Assembly: GCA_023412215.1 (NCBI GenBank)
Contig: JAEYNX010000034.1
Span: 62,001-126,000 of the forward strand
Direction of reading: 5' to 3'
Length of the DNA stretch: 64,000 nucleotides
From: Bacillota bacterium
Lineage (GTDB): Bacteria > Bacillota > Clostridia > Oscillospirales > Ruminococcaceae
Shown piece by piece: positions 17,959 to 25,370 of this stretch. The position numbers and the translations under genes were made by a program. The notes beneath the pieces were generated by a model that was given only the letters and a program-made list of their open reading frames with translations, searched no databases and was not told the origin of the DNA. Numbering within the stretch: the stretch's first letter is position 1; each line of letters opens with the position of its first letter.

Positions 17959-18048
17959 GGAGAAGTACTCAAGTGGTGAAGAGGCTCCCCTGCTAAGGGA
18001 GTAGGCCGGGTAACTGGCGCGAGGGTTCAAATCCCTCCTTCTCCGCCA
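17959..18048 (+). tRNA. tRNA-Ser (anticodon GCT)
   Basis: 90 bases with acceptor GGAGAAG/CTTCTCC, anticodon stem CTCCC/GGGAG with loop CTGCTAA (anticodon GCT), a long variable arm, T arm GGGTTCAAATCCC and encoded CCA. A recombinase remnant starts 72 bases past its 3' end, the usual arrangement at a tRNA attachment site. Confidence 0.97.
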
Positions 18049-18090
18049 AACAAAACCCCAGCAAGCTCAACGCTTTGCTGGGGTTTTGTT
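18049..18090 (+). terminator. Terminator of the tRNA-Ser pair
   Basis: AACAAAACCCCAGCAA (18049-18064) pairs exactly with TTGCTGGGGTTTTGTT (18075-18090); it directly abuts the CCA end of tRNA-Ser(GCT). Confidence 0.88.
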
Positions 18091-18120
18091 ATTTTGAAAA
18101 AGCCCATTTTATAACCCACT

Positions 18121-18297
18121 CTATTTCAATATGTCACTAAATGCACCTTGCATATATTCCGCGACCTTCTCTAAGTTCCGTCCATCTTGTGCGAATATAC
18201 ACCATAGGTATCCATATCTTCGCTATGTCCAACAACCATCTTTAAGAATCCATCAGCGCGTTTGCATGGTCATTAGTATAAGACCATAAGTTATATG
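18121..18297 (-). pseudogene. Decayed tyrosine-recombinase (integrase) C-terminus
   Basis: Reading the minus strand in three successive frames gives PYNLWSYTNDHANALMDS, then FLKMVVGHSEDMDTYGVYSH, then NLEKVAEYMQGAFSDILK and a stop at 18121-18123. The middle block carries the GHS...TYxxYSH pattern of phage-type tyrosine recombinase C-termini (active-site His and Tyr region). At least two single-base frameshifts separate the blocks, and the N-terminal two thirds are gone. Its place beside tRNA-Ser(GCT) marks a former integration site. The family assignment is by motif only. Confidence 0.7.
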
Positions 18298-18388
18298 GGG
18301 TTAACCCTCGAATGATATCCAATTCTACTGTTAGTCGGTTGCCTCAAACCATCTTTCGGCTTATACTTTTAACAGGAGGCTGTATAAC

Positions 18389-19156
18389 ATGTATGAGATT
18401 GACAACGAGAGATTTGGTACCTTTTTAACACGACTGCGAAAACAGAAAGGCTTTACGCAAAAGGAATTGGCGGAAAGACTGTTCGTTTCCGATAAGGCCG
18501 TCAGCAAGTGGGAGCGGGGTCTGAGCATGCCGGATATTGCGTTGCTCATGCCGCTGGCCGCTCTGCTCGGCGTAACCACAACAGAGCTGCTAAGCGGTCA
18601 GCGTATCAATGAGCCTGAACTTCTGAATATACAGGAGGTTGAAAAACTGTTGGCCGGAACAATTCGGCTCTCCGCAAAGGAGGAACTACAGCAACAAAGC
18701 CAAAGGCACAGGCGAAGGATATGGATTTACATTGCCTGTGTAATGATTGTTGTACTGGAATTTGTGGGGTTAGTGGCTCTTGGGTTTTCAATTGACGAAA
18801 TATGGGAGGATATTGCGTTGGTTGAAGGGATGTGTCTTGGATTCGGTGGGTGGTTCTGCCTATTTGTCAAAGAAACATTGCCTGCCTATTATGATGAGCA
18901 TAAAATCAGCACTTACAGTGATGGGGTATTCCGTATGAATTTGGCAGGAATCCGCTTCAATAACAGCAACTGGCCGCATATTCTTAGTGCGGGTCGCACA
19001 TGGTTGTTGACAGTTTCCATGGTATTTCCCCTGTTATATTTGGTGGTTCAATGGTTCCTTCCCGCGGTTTGGGAGTCGGGACAATTGGTATTAATTTTGA
19101 TTGCATGTTTAGGCTTTTTTATACCAATGATGATTGCTGGAAAACGCTACGAATAA
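18389..19156 (+). CDS. XRE-family regulator with C-terminal membrane domain
   Basis: 255 aa. An XRE/Cro HTH occupies residues about 10-65 (LRKQKGFTQKELAERLFVSDKAVSKWERG), followed by a charged linker and about four hydrophobic spans from residue 110 on. Such HTH-plus-membrane proteins are often local sensors of envelope stress or of peptide toxins. GGAGG lies about 9 bases ahead of the ATG. No target gene can be assigned. Confidence 0.82.
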   Translation: MYEIDNERFGTFLTRLRKQKGFTQKELAERLFVSDKAVSKWERGLSMPDIALLMPLAALLGVTTTELLSGQRINEPELLNIQEVEKLLAGTIRLSAKEELQQQSQRHRRRIWIYIACVMIVVLEFVGLVALGFSIDEIWEDIALVEGMCLGFGGWFCLFVKETLPAYYDEHKISTYSDGVFRMNLAGIRFNNSNWPHILSAGRTWLLTVSMVFPLLYLVVQWFLPAVWESGQLVLILIACLGFFIPMMIAGKRYE

Positions 19157-19598
19157 TCGTCTCTCACAAGGGAAAACAGCGTAAGACCTCCACACAAAAC
19201 CAATCGCGGAGGGTGTTTGAGATAGTTGTTGTTATGCGAACACTCAGGAACAAAAGGCATCTTTTATTGACTGACTTCTCAAGAAAGGTCCCAGCAATCG
19301 TTATAGATTTCTGGGACCCTCTTTTATACCTTTTTCCGTAATTATATTGCACTTTCAGCTGAATTTACGGTGAATAGAATAGTAATCCGAATCACTACGT
19401 GGTAGAATCATAATATTGTAATATCCATTCCGCTGATCTACTCACCGGGCAGATGAAACCTCAGATACTTTTTCAGCGCAATACTATTGCTATGAAAGAA
19501 GGTAATATAAACCAAGATATCCTTACACATTGCTTGCGAACGATCATCATCGTACTATAAAAATTCATCTAATGCTTTGACAATGGAGACAGTATAAA
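19157..19598. other. 442-base gene-free stretch with one terminator-like hairpin
   Basis: No convincing gene. GGTCCCAG (19287-19294) pairs with CTGGGACC (19311-19318) and is followed by CTCTTTTA, a likely terminator for the regulator upstream. The rest is AT-rich and contains only short open frames. Confidence 0.5.
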
Positions 19599-19940
19599 TT
19601 GAGTAAATTATATTATGACAAGATTCTACTTCTTTGTAACCAGCGCGGCATTACCATGAATAAACTTTGCACTGATATCGGTATAAGCAAATCAAGCGCA
19701 TCGCAGTGGAAAAAGGGAACGAATATCAGCGCAAAAAATCTCAAAAAAATCGCAGATTATTTCGATGTATCGATGGGCTATTTCGATCAGGAAAAAAAGG
19801 GCGTTGATACACAGTTGACTAAATGCAACCTAAAGTTTGCTTTGTTCGGAACAACCTCCGTGAGCGACGAAGAATTGGATAATGTAAAACGTTATGCGCG
19901 TTATATAAGAGATTTAAAACTAAAGCAGGTGAAAAAATAG
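19599..19940 (+). CDS. Small XRE-family regulator
   Basis: 113 aa with a TTG start (SKLYYDKILLLCNQRGITMNKL) preceded by GGAGAC about 9 bases upstream. An HTH_3 domain fills residues 6-66 (LCTDIGISKSSASQWKKGTNISAKNLKKIADYF). The C-terminal 40 residues (TSVSDEELDNVKRYARYIRDLKLKQ) form a short helix common to phage-type repressors in Clostridia. It may be a leftover immunity repressor from the integrated element. Confidence 0.82.
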   Translation: MSKLYYDKILLLCNQRGITMNKLCTDIGISKSSASQWKKGTNISAKNLKKIADYFDVSMGYFDQEKKGVDTQLTKCNLKFALFGTTSVSDEELDNVKRYARYIRDLKLKQVKK

Positions 19941-20017
19941 GCTGATATGTTCTTATCGCTTCCCCGAATGCCCAACTGAGCGGCTGTGTTATCAAACAGC
20001 GAAAACAGGTTTTAAAC

Positions 20018-20140
20018 TTATGCCTTCTTGGGCTTAGTCTGTAAAAACAGGTTCAACTGTGCCCCTTTCCGCTCTTTTTCCTTTCCCACTGTCCAATACC
20101 TATTGTAATCTACAATTTCGAAAAACACCGCTTTTATAAA
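20018..20140 (-). pseudogene. Possible C-terminal gene remnant, family unknown
   Basis: A minus-strand open frame reads about FFEIVDYNRYWTVGKEKERK and continues to LNLFLQTKPKKA before TAA at 20018-20020. The charged, then LNLF-type tail looks protein-like, but there is no start codon context: upstream it runs into the promoter of the next plus-strand gene. It may be a tail left behind by rearrangement, or chance. Confidence 0.25.
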
Positions 20141-20144
20141 GGTA

Positions 20145-20182
20145 TTGCCAAGTATAAACTTTAGTACTATAATCTTTAGTAC
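20145..20182 (+). promoter_or_regulatory. Promoter with twin CTTTAGTAC boxes ahead of the YhgE-like/PadR operon
   Basis: TTGCCA (20145-20150) and TATAAT (20168-20173) have a 17-base spacer. CTTTAGTAC occurs at 20159-20167 and again at 20174-20182, bracketing the -10 box, and TATAAAC/GGTTTATA flank the set. This is a probable binding site for the PadR regulator encoded in the same operon. Confidence 0.6.
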
Positions 20183-20210
20183 AAAGGTTTATATTAAGAG
20201 GTAATAGAAA

Positions 20211-21341
20211 ATGGCATTCAAACAATTTATCGTTAACAAGGGTACTCGCTTTGCAATCTTAATGGCGCTTTCTTATCAGATTTTTATGCTTGGAATTTAT
20301 TTTTACGGCTACCATGCGCTTCCAACCAATGTCAATAAACTGATGGTCGAGTTTTACAACAGCGACGGTGCGGCGGGAGACCATCTGCTCGAAGAGCTAT
20401 CTGCCAGCCTACCCTACCAGGTCGCCTTTGCGAATTCGCTCGACCAAGCACAACTGCGGCTAAATGAGCGGAAGACCGCCATGATTATCGAACTGCCTGA
20501 AGGTTTTTCTGAGGGTGAAACCGATGTCGTAAATTTCTATATCAATAAATCCAACCCGCAGATTTCCGTAATGTCTATGCAACAAACCGCCGAATCGGTT
20601 GTTACGGCACTCAACATGCAGAAGAATCCGTCGGCGGCAGAAATGGTAAAAACCAATTTCGTTTTTTCCAATCCGACCCCCCAGCCCATGAGCAATCAGA
20701 TGGCCCCTATGTTCTTAACCCTGGCACTCTATTCCGGTGCAATGATAGCCTCAATTTCCATCTCCGGGGTATTCAAAGCCGGGTGCCAAAAGGAGAACAA
20801 ATGGCGGATGTTCACATTTTTCGAGATGGCGGGATTGATGATTTCGATCGTTGCACCGCTGATCAATATATGCATGGCCGCGCTGTTCATTCAACCTCCT
20901 TTTACCGTTATCCTTAAATTATTCGTGCAAGGCGTGTTTTTCCAATTTTGTGCTTTTCAACTCACTGCAATCTTTTCACTGTTACTGGGCAGTTACGGCT
21001 CACTTGTGAATACGCCGCTTTTAATGGCACAGGTTTTATCAAGTGGCGCTACAATGAGTTATACCATGCTGCCGCTGCCCTTTAAGGTGCTCGCCAATAT
21101 CTCGCCAATCTATTCAAATACACAAATATGCTATAATGTCCTATATGGAGGCGGCGGAACCGGTCTGCATGAACTCAGGCTCGTATTAGTGGGGCTGATG
21201 ACCTTTTTGATCAACATTTGCATCGTGCACTTCATGCAGGTTAACACAAAGGATGATAAAAATGTTGATTTAAACAGAATCACTGGCGAATCCGCAGTGG
21301 CTACCACTGCCGCAACGGCTATCGCTGAATCGGAGATGTGA
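20211..21341 (+). CDS. YhgE/Pip-like (ABC-2-type) membrane protein
   Basis: 376 aa. One N-terminal span (ILMALSYQIFMLGIYFYGYHAL) precedes a soluble extracellular region of about 130 residues with NSDGAAGDHLLEEL and FYINKSNPQISVMS, followed by about five or six C-terminal spans. This layout is that of YhgE/Pip and ABC-2 permease-like proteins tied to export or phage receptor roles. No ATPase gene is adjacent. It is co-transcribed with a PadR regulator whose start overlaps or follows its stop by 2 bases. Confidence 0.7.
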   Translation: MAFKQFIVNKGTRFAILMALSYQIFMLGIYFYGYHALPTNVNKLMVEFYNSDGAAGDHLLEELSASLPYQVAFANSLDQAQLRLNERKTAMIIELPEGFSEGETDVVNFYINKSNPQISVMSMQQTAESVVTALNMQKNPSAAEMVKTNFVFSNPTPQPMSNQMAPMFLTLALYSGAMIASISISGVFKAGCQKENKWRMFTFFEMAGLMISIVAPLINICMAALFIQPPFTVILKLFVQGVFFQFCAFQLTAIFSLLLGSYGSLVNTPLLMAQVLSSGATMSYTMLPLPFKVLANISPIYSNTQICYNVLYGGGGTGLHELRLVLVGLMTFLINICIVHFMQVNTKDDKNVDLNRITGESAVATTAATAIAESEM

Positions 21342-21343
21342 TT

Positions 21344-21859
21344 ATGAAAGACACGATGTTAATCCGGCTTTATATTTTGAGCAAAATGCTTGATGCGCCG
21401 ACCAATCCATACCGCGTATTTAAAGACTATCAAAACAGTACCGCCTCCAGGTTTCAACCTATCGAGGAAGCGAAATTTTATTATAATATCGACCTGCTGC
21501 ATCAGCGGGATTATATCTCCCAAGTATCCGTTGTACCCGGAGAAAACACGCCAAGCAAAAAAATGTATGCCATCACCCAAACCGGACGTGAATTTTTTGA
21601 GAATGCGCTCTATGAAAGATTTGCCTCTGCCAACAGTGTGGATGACCTCTATTTGATCTTCCCGTTTTTTGAATTCATAGACAAAAAGCGGGCTCAAAGC
21701 ATTCTTGGAAAAAGAATAATGGAGCTAGAGCGTGAACTTGCAACAATTATTGAAATGGCGGACGACACTTTTCTTGTAGAATATGCGATTCAAAAAAGGC
21801 AGTTTCATTTAATGTATTTGAAGAAGATACTGGAACGGATAGGCACAACGCATACATAA
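21344..21859 (+). CDS. PadR-family transcriptional regulator
   Basis: 172 aa from ATG 21344. N-terminal winged-helix features are RLYILSKMLDAPTNPYRVFKDY, then YYNIDLLHQRDYIS, then KKMYAITQTGREFFENAL, the typical PadR wing. A C-terminal helical dimerisation region follows (RAQSILGKRIMELERELATI). It follows the YhgE-like gene directly, a common pairing in which PadR represses a membrane export protein. Confidence 0.85.
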   Translation: MKDTMLIRLYILSKMLDAPTNPYRVFKDYQNSTASRFQPIEEAKFYYNIDLLHQRDYISQVSVVPGENTPSKKMYAITQTGREFFENALYERFASANSVDDLYLIFPFFEFIDKKRAQSILGKRIMELERELATIIEMADDTFLVEYAIQKRQFHLMYLKKILERIGTTHT

Positions 21860-21874
21860 TTTCTCAGGCTGACC

Positions 21875-21918
21875 AAAACAGGCTGACGTAAAGCTCACCC
21901 TTGCGTCAGCCTGTTTTT
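21875..21918 (+). terminator. Rho-independent terminator after padR
   Basis: AAAACAGGCTGACG (21875-21888) pairs with CGTCAGCCTGTTTTT (21904-21918); it lies 16 bases after the PadR stop. Confidence 0.9.
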
Positions 21919-21953
21919 ATGTTATGATAAAGGTAAGATGAGGAGGGTGAATA

Positions 21954-22481
21954 TTGAAGAAGCTGTTGCTGATACTGGCACTCATTTTCACCATGTTACT
22001 AGGCTCTTGCAGCGTTCATAATAAAGATAGCTACGATGTCACCTTTCAAAACAGAACCTTTACGGTTAACACGATAAACAAAACAATTTCTTATGAGGGG
22101 CAGGCCTACAGATATGCTCTGGACGGTTCAACTGTTACAATTACCTACCCCGATAGCTCCGAATACTGGTGGACGCAGCAGGAGAACAGCGGTTATGGCG
22201 GATGGAGCGCTACTTACGATGAGAAGAAATACATCCCGGGGCCCGACCTGATCTCGGTTTTAACCTCCGAAATTCCGGCGGGTAAGGGCCAGAAGAATTA
22301 CTTTTTAATTGTGCTGATGATCGCTTTAGGCCTTTGGAATCTGATTTCGCCCTATACGTCCTAGTATTTAAGCTACGGCTGGAGGTACAAGAATGCCGAG
22401 CCTTCGGATGCCACACTGGTCGTTGCGCGCATCGCAGGCGGGATTTTAGTGTTGGCCGGTATGATTCTGATTTTCATTTGA
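21954..22481 (+). pseudogene. DUF6199-like membrane lipoprotein gene interrupted by an in-frame TAG
   Basis: The reading frame opens with a lipoprotein signal (MKKLLLILALIFTMLLGSC) and runs 136 codons to TAG at 22362-22364, in the context LWNLISPYTS-stop-YLSYGWRYKNAEPSD. The same frame then stays open to TGA at 22479-22481, adding a second membrane span (ARIAGGILVLAGMILIFI). In related proteins as I recall them, a Trp or similar residue follows ISPYT, so TGG to TAG is the simplest explanation. The intact product would be 175 aa; a truncated 136-aa lipoprotein could still be made. Confidence 0.75.
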
Positions 22482-22563
22482 CAAGGCACCACTTCAATCG
22501 TCGTCACGGAAGTGTACACTTCTTTACAGGCACTGCAGAATAGATAATGAGGAGAAGCTGGGT

Positions 22564-23118
22564 ATGGCAGAAAGATATTGCGCATTCCTGCGCGGGGTAA
22601 ATGTTAACGGCATCAGTATCAAGATGGACGCCTTAAAGGCGGCATTTATCGATATGGGATTTCAGAACGTTAAAACGATACTGGCGACTGGGAATGTCAT
22701 CTTTTCCGATGCAGAGGAGCATGACCCCGGGCAGGACATCAAGGCCTCTATAGAAAAAGCGTTAAGCGGGCGTTTCGGCTATGACGCCCATATCTTCATG
22801 CGCAGCAAGGCGCAAATTCAAGCGATGCTGCTTGCTGCCCGCACAATAACCGTGCCGGAAGAGCACCACCACTACTGCCTGCTCTGTGACGATACCCCGC
22901 TGCCGTTGGAATTAAAGGAACTGTTTTATTCCATGCCGCATATATCACAGGAGCAATTCATTGCACACGAGGCTGGAACGTTCTGGATCGTCCCCAAAGG
23001 CTCCACACTCAGCTCTGATTTTGGCGCCAAGATTTTGGGGAGCAAAAAATACAAGAGCCTGCTTACCTCAAGAAACATGAATACCATGGAGAAAATCTTT
23101 AAAGCCATGGCAGATTAA
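22564..23118 (+). CDS. DUF1697-domain protein
   Basis: 184 aa, the usual length for DUF1697. It shows the family start RYCAFLRGVNVNGISIKMDALKAAF, the segment ILATGNVIFSDAEE, and the C-terminal SSDFGAKILGSKKYKSLLTSRNMNTMEKI. It is a cytosolic protein of unknown biochemical function, found singly in many Firmicutes. GAGGAGAAGCTGGGT precedes the ATG. No operon partners. Confidence 0.9.
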   Translation: MAERYCAFLRGVNVNGISIKMDALKAAFIDMGFQNVKTILATGNVIFSDAEEHDPGQDIKASIEKALSGRFGYDAHIFMRSKAQIQAMLLAARTITVPEEHHHYCLLCDDTPLPLELKELFYSMPHISQEQFIAHEAGTFWIVPKGSTLSSDFGAKILGSKKYKSLLTSRNMNTMEKIFKAMAD

Positions 23119-23215
23119 TTACCACACGGAACATATCCTAAAATAGCTGTCGATTTTTATTGCATTTTTATGGTATTGTGTAGATATTTTATGTTAGAAA
23201 CGAAGGCGTTTTAAA

Positions 23216-23878
23216 ATGGCCAGCCAAGCAAAAGACCAACCGTTCAAGAAATACCTCTGCTGGTTTTTACTGTGCACGATTATCTTTGTTGCATCCACCT
23301 TTGCCCATGAATGCGGGCACGGCCTGAGTTTTGCACTCATTGGCCAACCGGTAAGTACGGGCTTTAACCGTATCGGGAATGCCTACACCTTCCCCAAGGA
23401 GGCAGACTTTAGAACAAATCTCAATCTGGACGCGAACAGTTTAAATGACCTCGGTGTGCCTGTTACCCTGCTGCTCGCTATTACCTTTACGGTTATATAC
23501 CGCAAGTACAGGGTTAAATCTACGGTCGCACAGACGGCGATTCTTTCAGTTGCGCTCTGCAATTCCATTATCAGGCTTGTTCCCGCCCTGCTCACCTGTA
23601 TTCTGCCGGTTTTTACAGGCAAACCGCATATGGAGGATGAACTGCAAACCGGCCTTGTATTGAAAAGGCTTCTTGGCGTGAACGCCATAGCCTATCTCCC
23701 ACCCATCCTGTCTATCGTCATTTCCGGCTTATGTTTATTCTTTATCATTCGAAAGGTATATCAGGTCGGCATACAGCATTTTAAAATATATGCTTCTATC
23801 TTTATAGGCGCTTATATTCTCTCGTTTGTTTTAGAAAGCATCCTAGATAACTACATAAGGATTAACTGGATATTTTAA
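23216..23878 (+). CDS. HExxH membrane protein (M50-like)
   Basis: 220 aa with about five hydrophobic spans. The motif HECGHGLSF in the first span (about residues 30-38) fits HExxH zinc-metalloprotease membrane proteins of the site-2/M50 style, but no clear second motif (NPDG-like) is visible; LNDLGVPVTLLL is the only candidate third-ligand region. It may be a degenerate or atypical member. It stands alone, just before a MITE-like element. Confidence 0.6.
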   Translation: MASQAKDQPFKKYLCWFLLCTIIFVASTFAHECGHGLSFALIGQPVSTGFNRIGNAYTFPKEADFRTNLNLDANSLNDLGVPVTLLLAITFTVIYRKYRVKSTVAQTAILSVALCNSIIRLVPALLTCILPVFTGKPHMEDELQTGLVLKRLLGVNAIAYLPPILSIVISGLCLFFIIRKVYQVGIQHFKIYASIFIGAYILSFVLESILDNYIRINWIF

Positions 23879-23888
23879 TAACTGCTGA

Positions 23889-24054
23889 CTAGGGCGTTTC
23901 TGAAAACGGAAAATCGCTGGATATTTCGCTACGCGAGAGCAGATTCAAATCAAAAAGCACAGGAATACTGTATGTATTCCGAGCATTTTTGATGCCGAAG
24001 ATGCCTTGTGTAGTAGAAATAGACAAGAATTTGGAGTTTTCAGATAGCCACTAG
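23889..24054. mobile_element. MITE-like element with terminal inverted repeats and CTAG flanks
   Basis: A 158-base non-coding unit (23893-24050) begins GGCGTTTCTGAAAAC and ends GTTTTCAGATAGCCA, imperfect terminal inverted repeats sharing TCTGAAAAC. Both ends are bordered by CTAG (23889-23892 and 24051-24054), a candidate 4-base target duplication. Inside lies a hairpin GGAATAC-TGTAT-GTATTCC (23962-23980) with longer imperfect arms. There is no transposase gene, so it would need a helper in trans. Confidence 0.6.
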
Positions 24055-24121
24055 AAAATGCCTGCCGCAAATTGAATAGGACCTCAAGAATGGTTAAAAA
24101 CAATCAGACTCTCCTCAAGTA

Positions 24122-24150
24122 TTGAAAAAAGATTTCAAATGTAGTATGAT
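24122..24150 (+). promoter_or_regulatory. Promoter of the RpiR regulator with an overlapping TTGAA-N7-TTCAA site
   Basis: TTGAAA (24122-24127), a 17-base spacer and TATGAT (24145-24150). The -35 is the left arm of TTGAA-N7-TTCAA (24122-24138), a likely autoregulatory operator. The same pattern with the same spacing recurs next to the promoter of the solute-binding-protein operon at 33872-33888. Confidence 0.6.
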
Positions 24151-24207
24151 TAGAAAAACAGGCTATCCCTGCAGGGCGTAGAAGTAGCATGGACGGAGGA
24201 ATCCATT

Positions 24208-25071
24208 ATGGCAGGCAACGATAGTGTTCTTATCAAACTGCGGGCAGCAAAGGACACACTGACCCCCGTCGAGCGGAAGGTCGCGGATTATGTAGAGGAG
24301 TACCTCGATGATATCCCGAAGATGTCCATCAAGAAGCTCGCTCAGAACAGCTGCACCAGCGAGGCTTCCGTTCTGCGCTTTTGTAAAACGATCGGCTATG
24401 GTAGCTATCGTGAATTTATTGTCGGCATATCGCTGCATCTGGGTGGAATAGACGAGTCCGTCCGCGGCCAGTATACTGATATTCGCCCCGGTGATAATCT
24501 TGATACCATCATTTCAAATATTTCATTCAACAACTGCAAATCCATCGAGGACACGCTCAGTGTTTTGGACGAAAATGAAATCGCCCGCGCCGTCGGCTTG
24601 CTTCGTTCCACTGACCGTGTGGATTTCTATGGCGTGGGCGCCAACATCGTTGTCTGTGAGGATGCCCGCCAGAAGTTCTCCCGCATCAATATGAATTGCC
24701 ATGCCTATGTGGATACGCACAGCCAGCTTACCGCCGCCGCCCTGCTCCGGCAAGGTGATGTCATCGTGCTTTTTTCCAATTCCGGTATGACGGAGGATAT
24801 TCTGCAGGTTTTGGACATTGCGAAGGCTGCGGGGGCAACCGTCATTGCCGTAACGCGCTACAGCAAAAGCCCGCTCGCACAGGGGGCGGATGTACTGCTT
24901 AGTATCTCAACGCCTGAAATCACAATCCGAAGCGGGGCGATGGGCTCTCGCATTGCAATGCTGAATATCGTGGATATCCTTTTTGTCGGCGTGGCAAGCC
25001 TTGAATATAGCAAGGTAAAGACCTACCTGACAAAGACGCATAACATCCTTAGCATGAAAAGGCGTACCTAG
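24208..25071 (+). CDS. MurR/RpiR-family transcriptional regulator with SIS domain
   Basis: 287 aa. The N-terminal RpiR HTH (residues about 10-80) is KKLAQNSCTSEASVLRFCKTIGYGSYREF. The C-terminal SIS phosphosugar-binding domain (about 125-260) has VDFYGVGANIVVCEDARQKFSRI and VIVLFSNSGMTEDI. It sits beside murQ, kinase and NamZ genes, so MurNAc-6-phosphate or GlcNAc-6-phosphate is the likely effector. GGAGGAATCCATT precedes the ATG. Operator-like pairs are seen at its own promoter and at the transporter promoter. Confidence 0.9.
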   Translation: MAGNDSVLIKLRAAKDTLTPVERKVADYVEEYLDDIPKMSIKKLAQNSCTSEASVLRFCKTIGYGSYREFIVGISLHLGGIDESVRGQYTDIRPGDNLDTIISNISFNNCKSIEDTLSVLDENEIARAVGLLRSTDRVDFYGVGANIVVCEDARQKFSRINMNCHAYVDTHSQLTAAALLRQGDVIVLFSNSGMTEDILQVLDIAKAAGATVIAVTRYSKSPLAQGADVLLSISTPEITIRSGAMGSRIAMLNIVDILFVGVASLEYSKVKTYLTKTHNILSMKRRT

Positions 25072-25081
25072 CCTAATCAAA

Positions 25082-25202
25082 ACCCGCCAGTTTAACGGGT
25101 GGTATACACAAGCCCTAGAAGGGCATATTGCAGGAACAGCATTCTCAAAACGCACTGAATATCCTGTCATCGCATTACGAACCCTGCAACCCGTAAACGG
25201 GT
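25082..25202. repeat. Cluster of three small GC hairpins (IS200/IS605-like end or dispersed repeat)
   Basis: In 120 bases there are ACCCG...CGGGT (25082-25100), GCCCT-AGA-AGGGC (25112-25124) and ACCCGT-AA-ACGGGT (25189-25202). Such stem-loop strings resemble the palindromic ends used by IS200/IS605 elements and their non-autonomous derivatives. No transposase or target site is evident. The stretch 25072-25370 holds no gene. Confidence 0.35.
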
Positions 25203-25323
25203 GATTTATTTAAGCTCCGGCCAGCAACAATTATTGTTAGTTCCCTCGCTTTGCTACGAAATAGCTATAAGCGTTTTATCCGCACCGGCATGGCTGGGGA
25301 TTTTTGCGCTAAAGCACCATTAA

Positions 25324-25356
25324 AACGGGCCCCGATCGTTATGACCGGGGCCCGTT
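25324..25356 (-). terminator. Terminator of the NamZ-murQ operon
   Basis: AACGGGCCCCG (25324-25334) pairs exactly with CGGGGCCCGTT (25346-25356), with a TTTTAATGG tail on the minus strand. It is placed 15 bases past the namZ stop. Confidence 0.85.
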
Positions 25357-25370
25357 CCCTTGCCGTGGGT

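Noticed and set aside
19438..19554. Minus-strand open frame of about 38 codons in the XRE spacer
   Set aside because: Protein-like in composition, but it has a stop on each side, no start or ribosome site, and no recognisable family; chance is enough.
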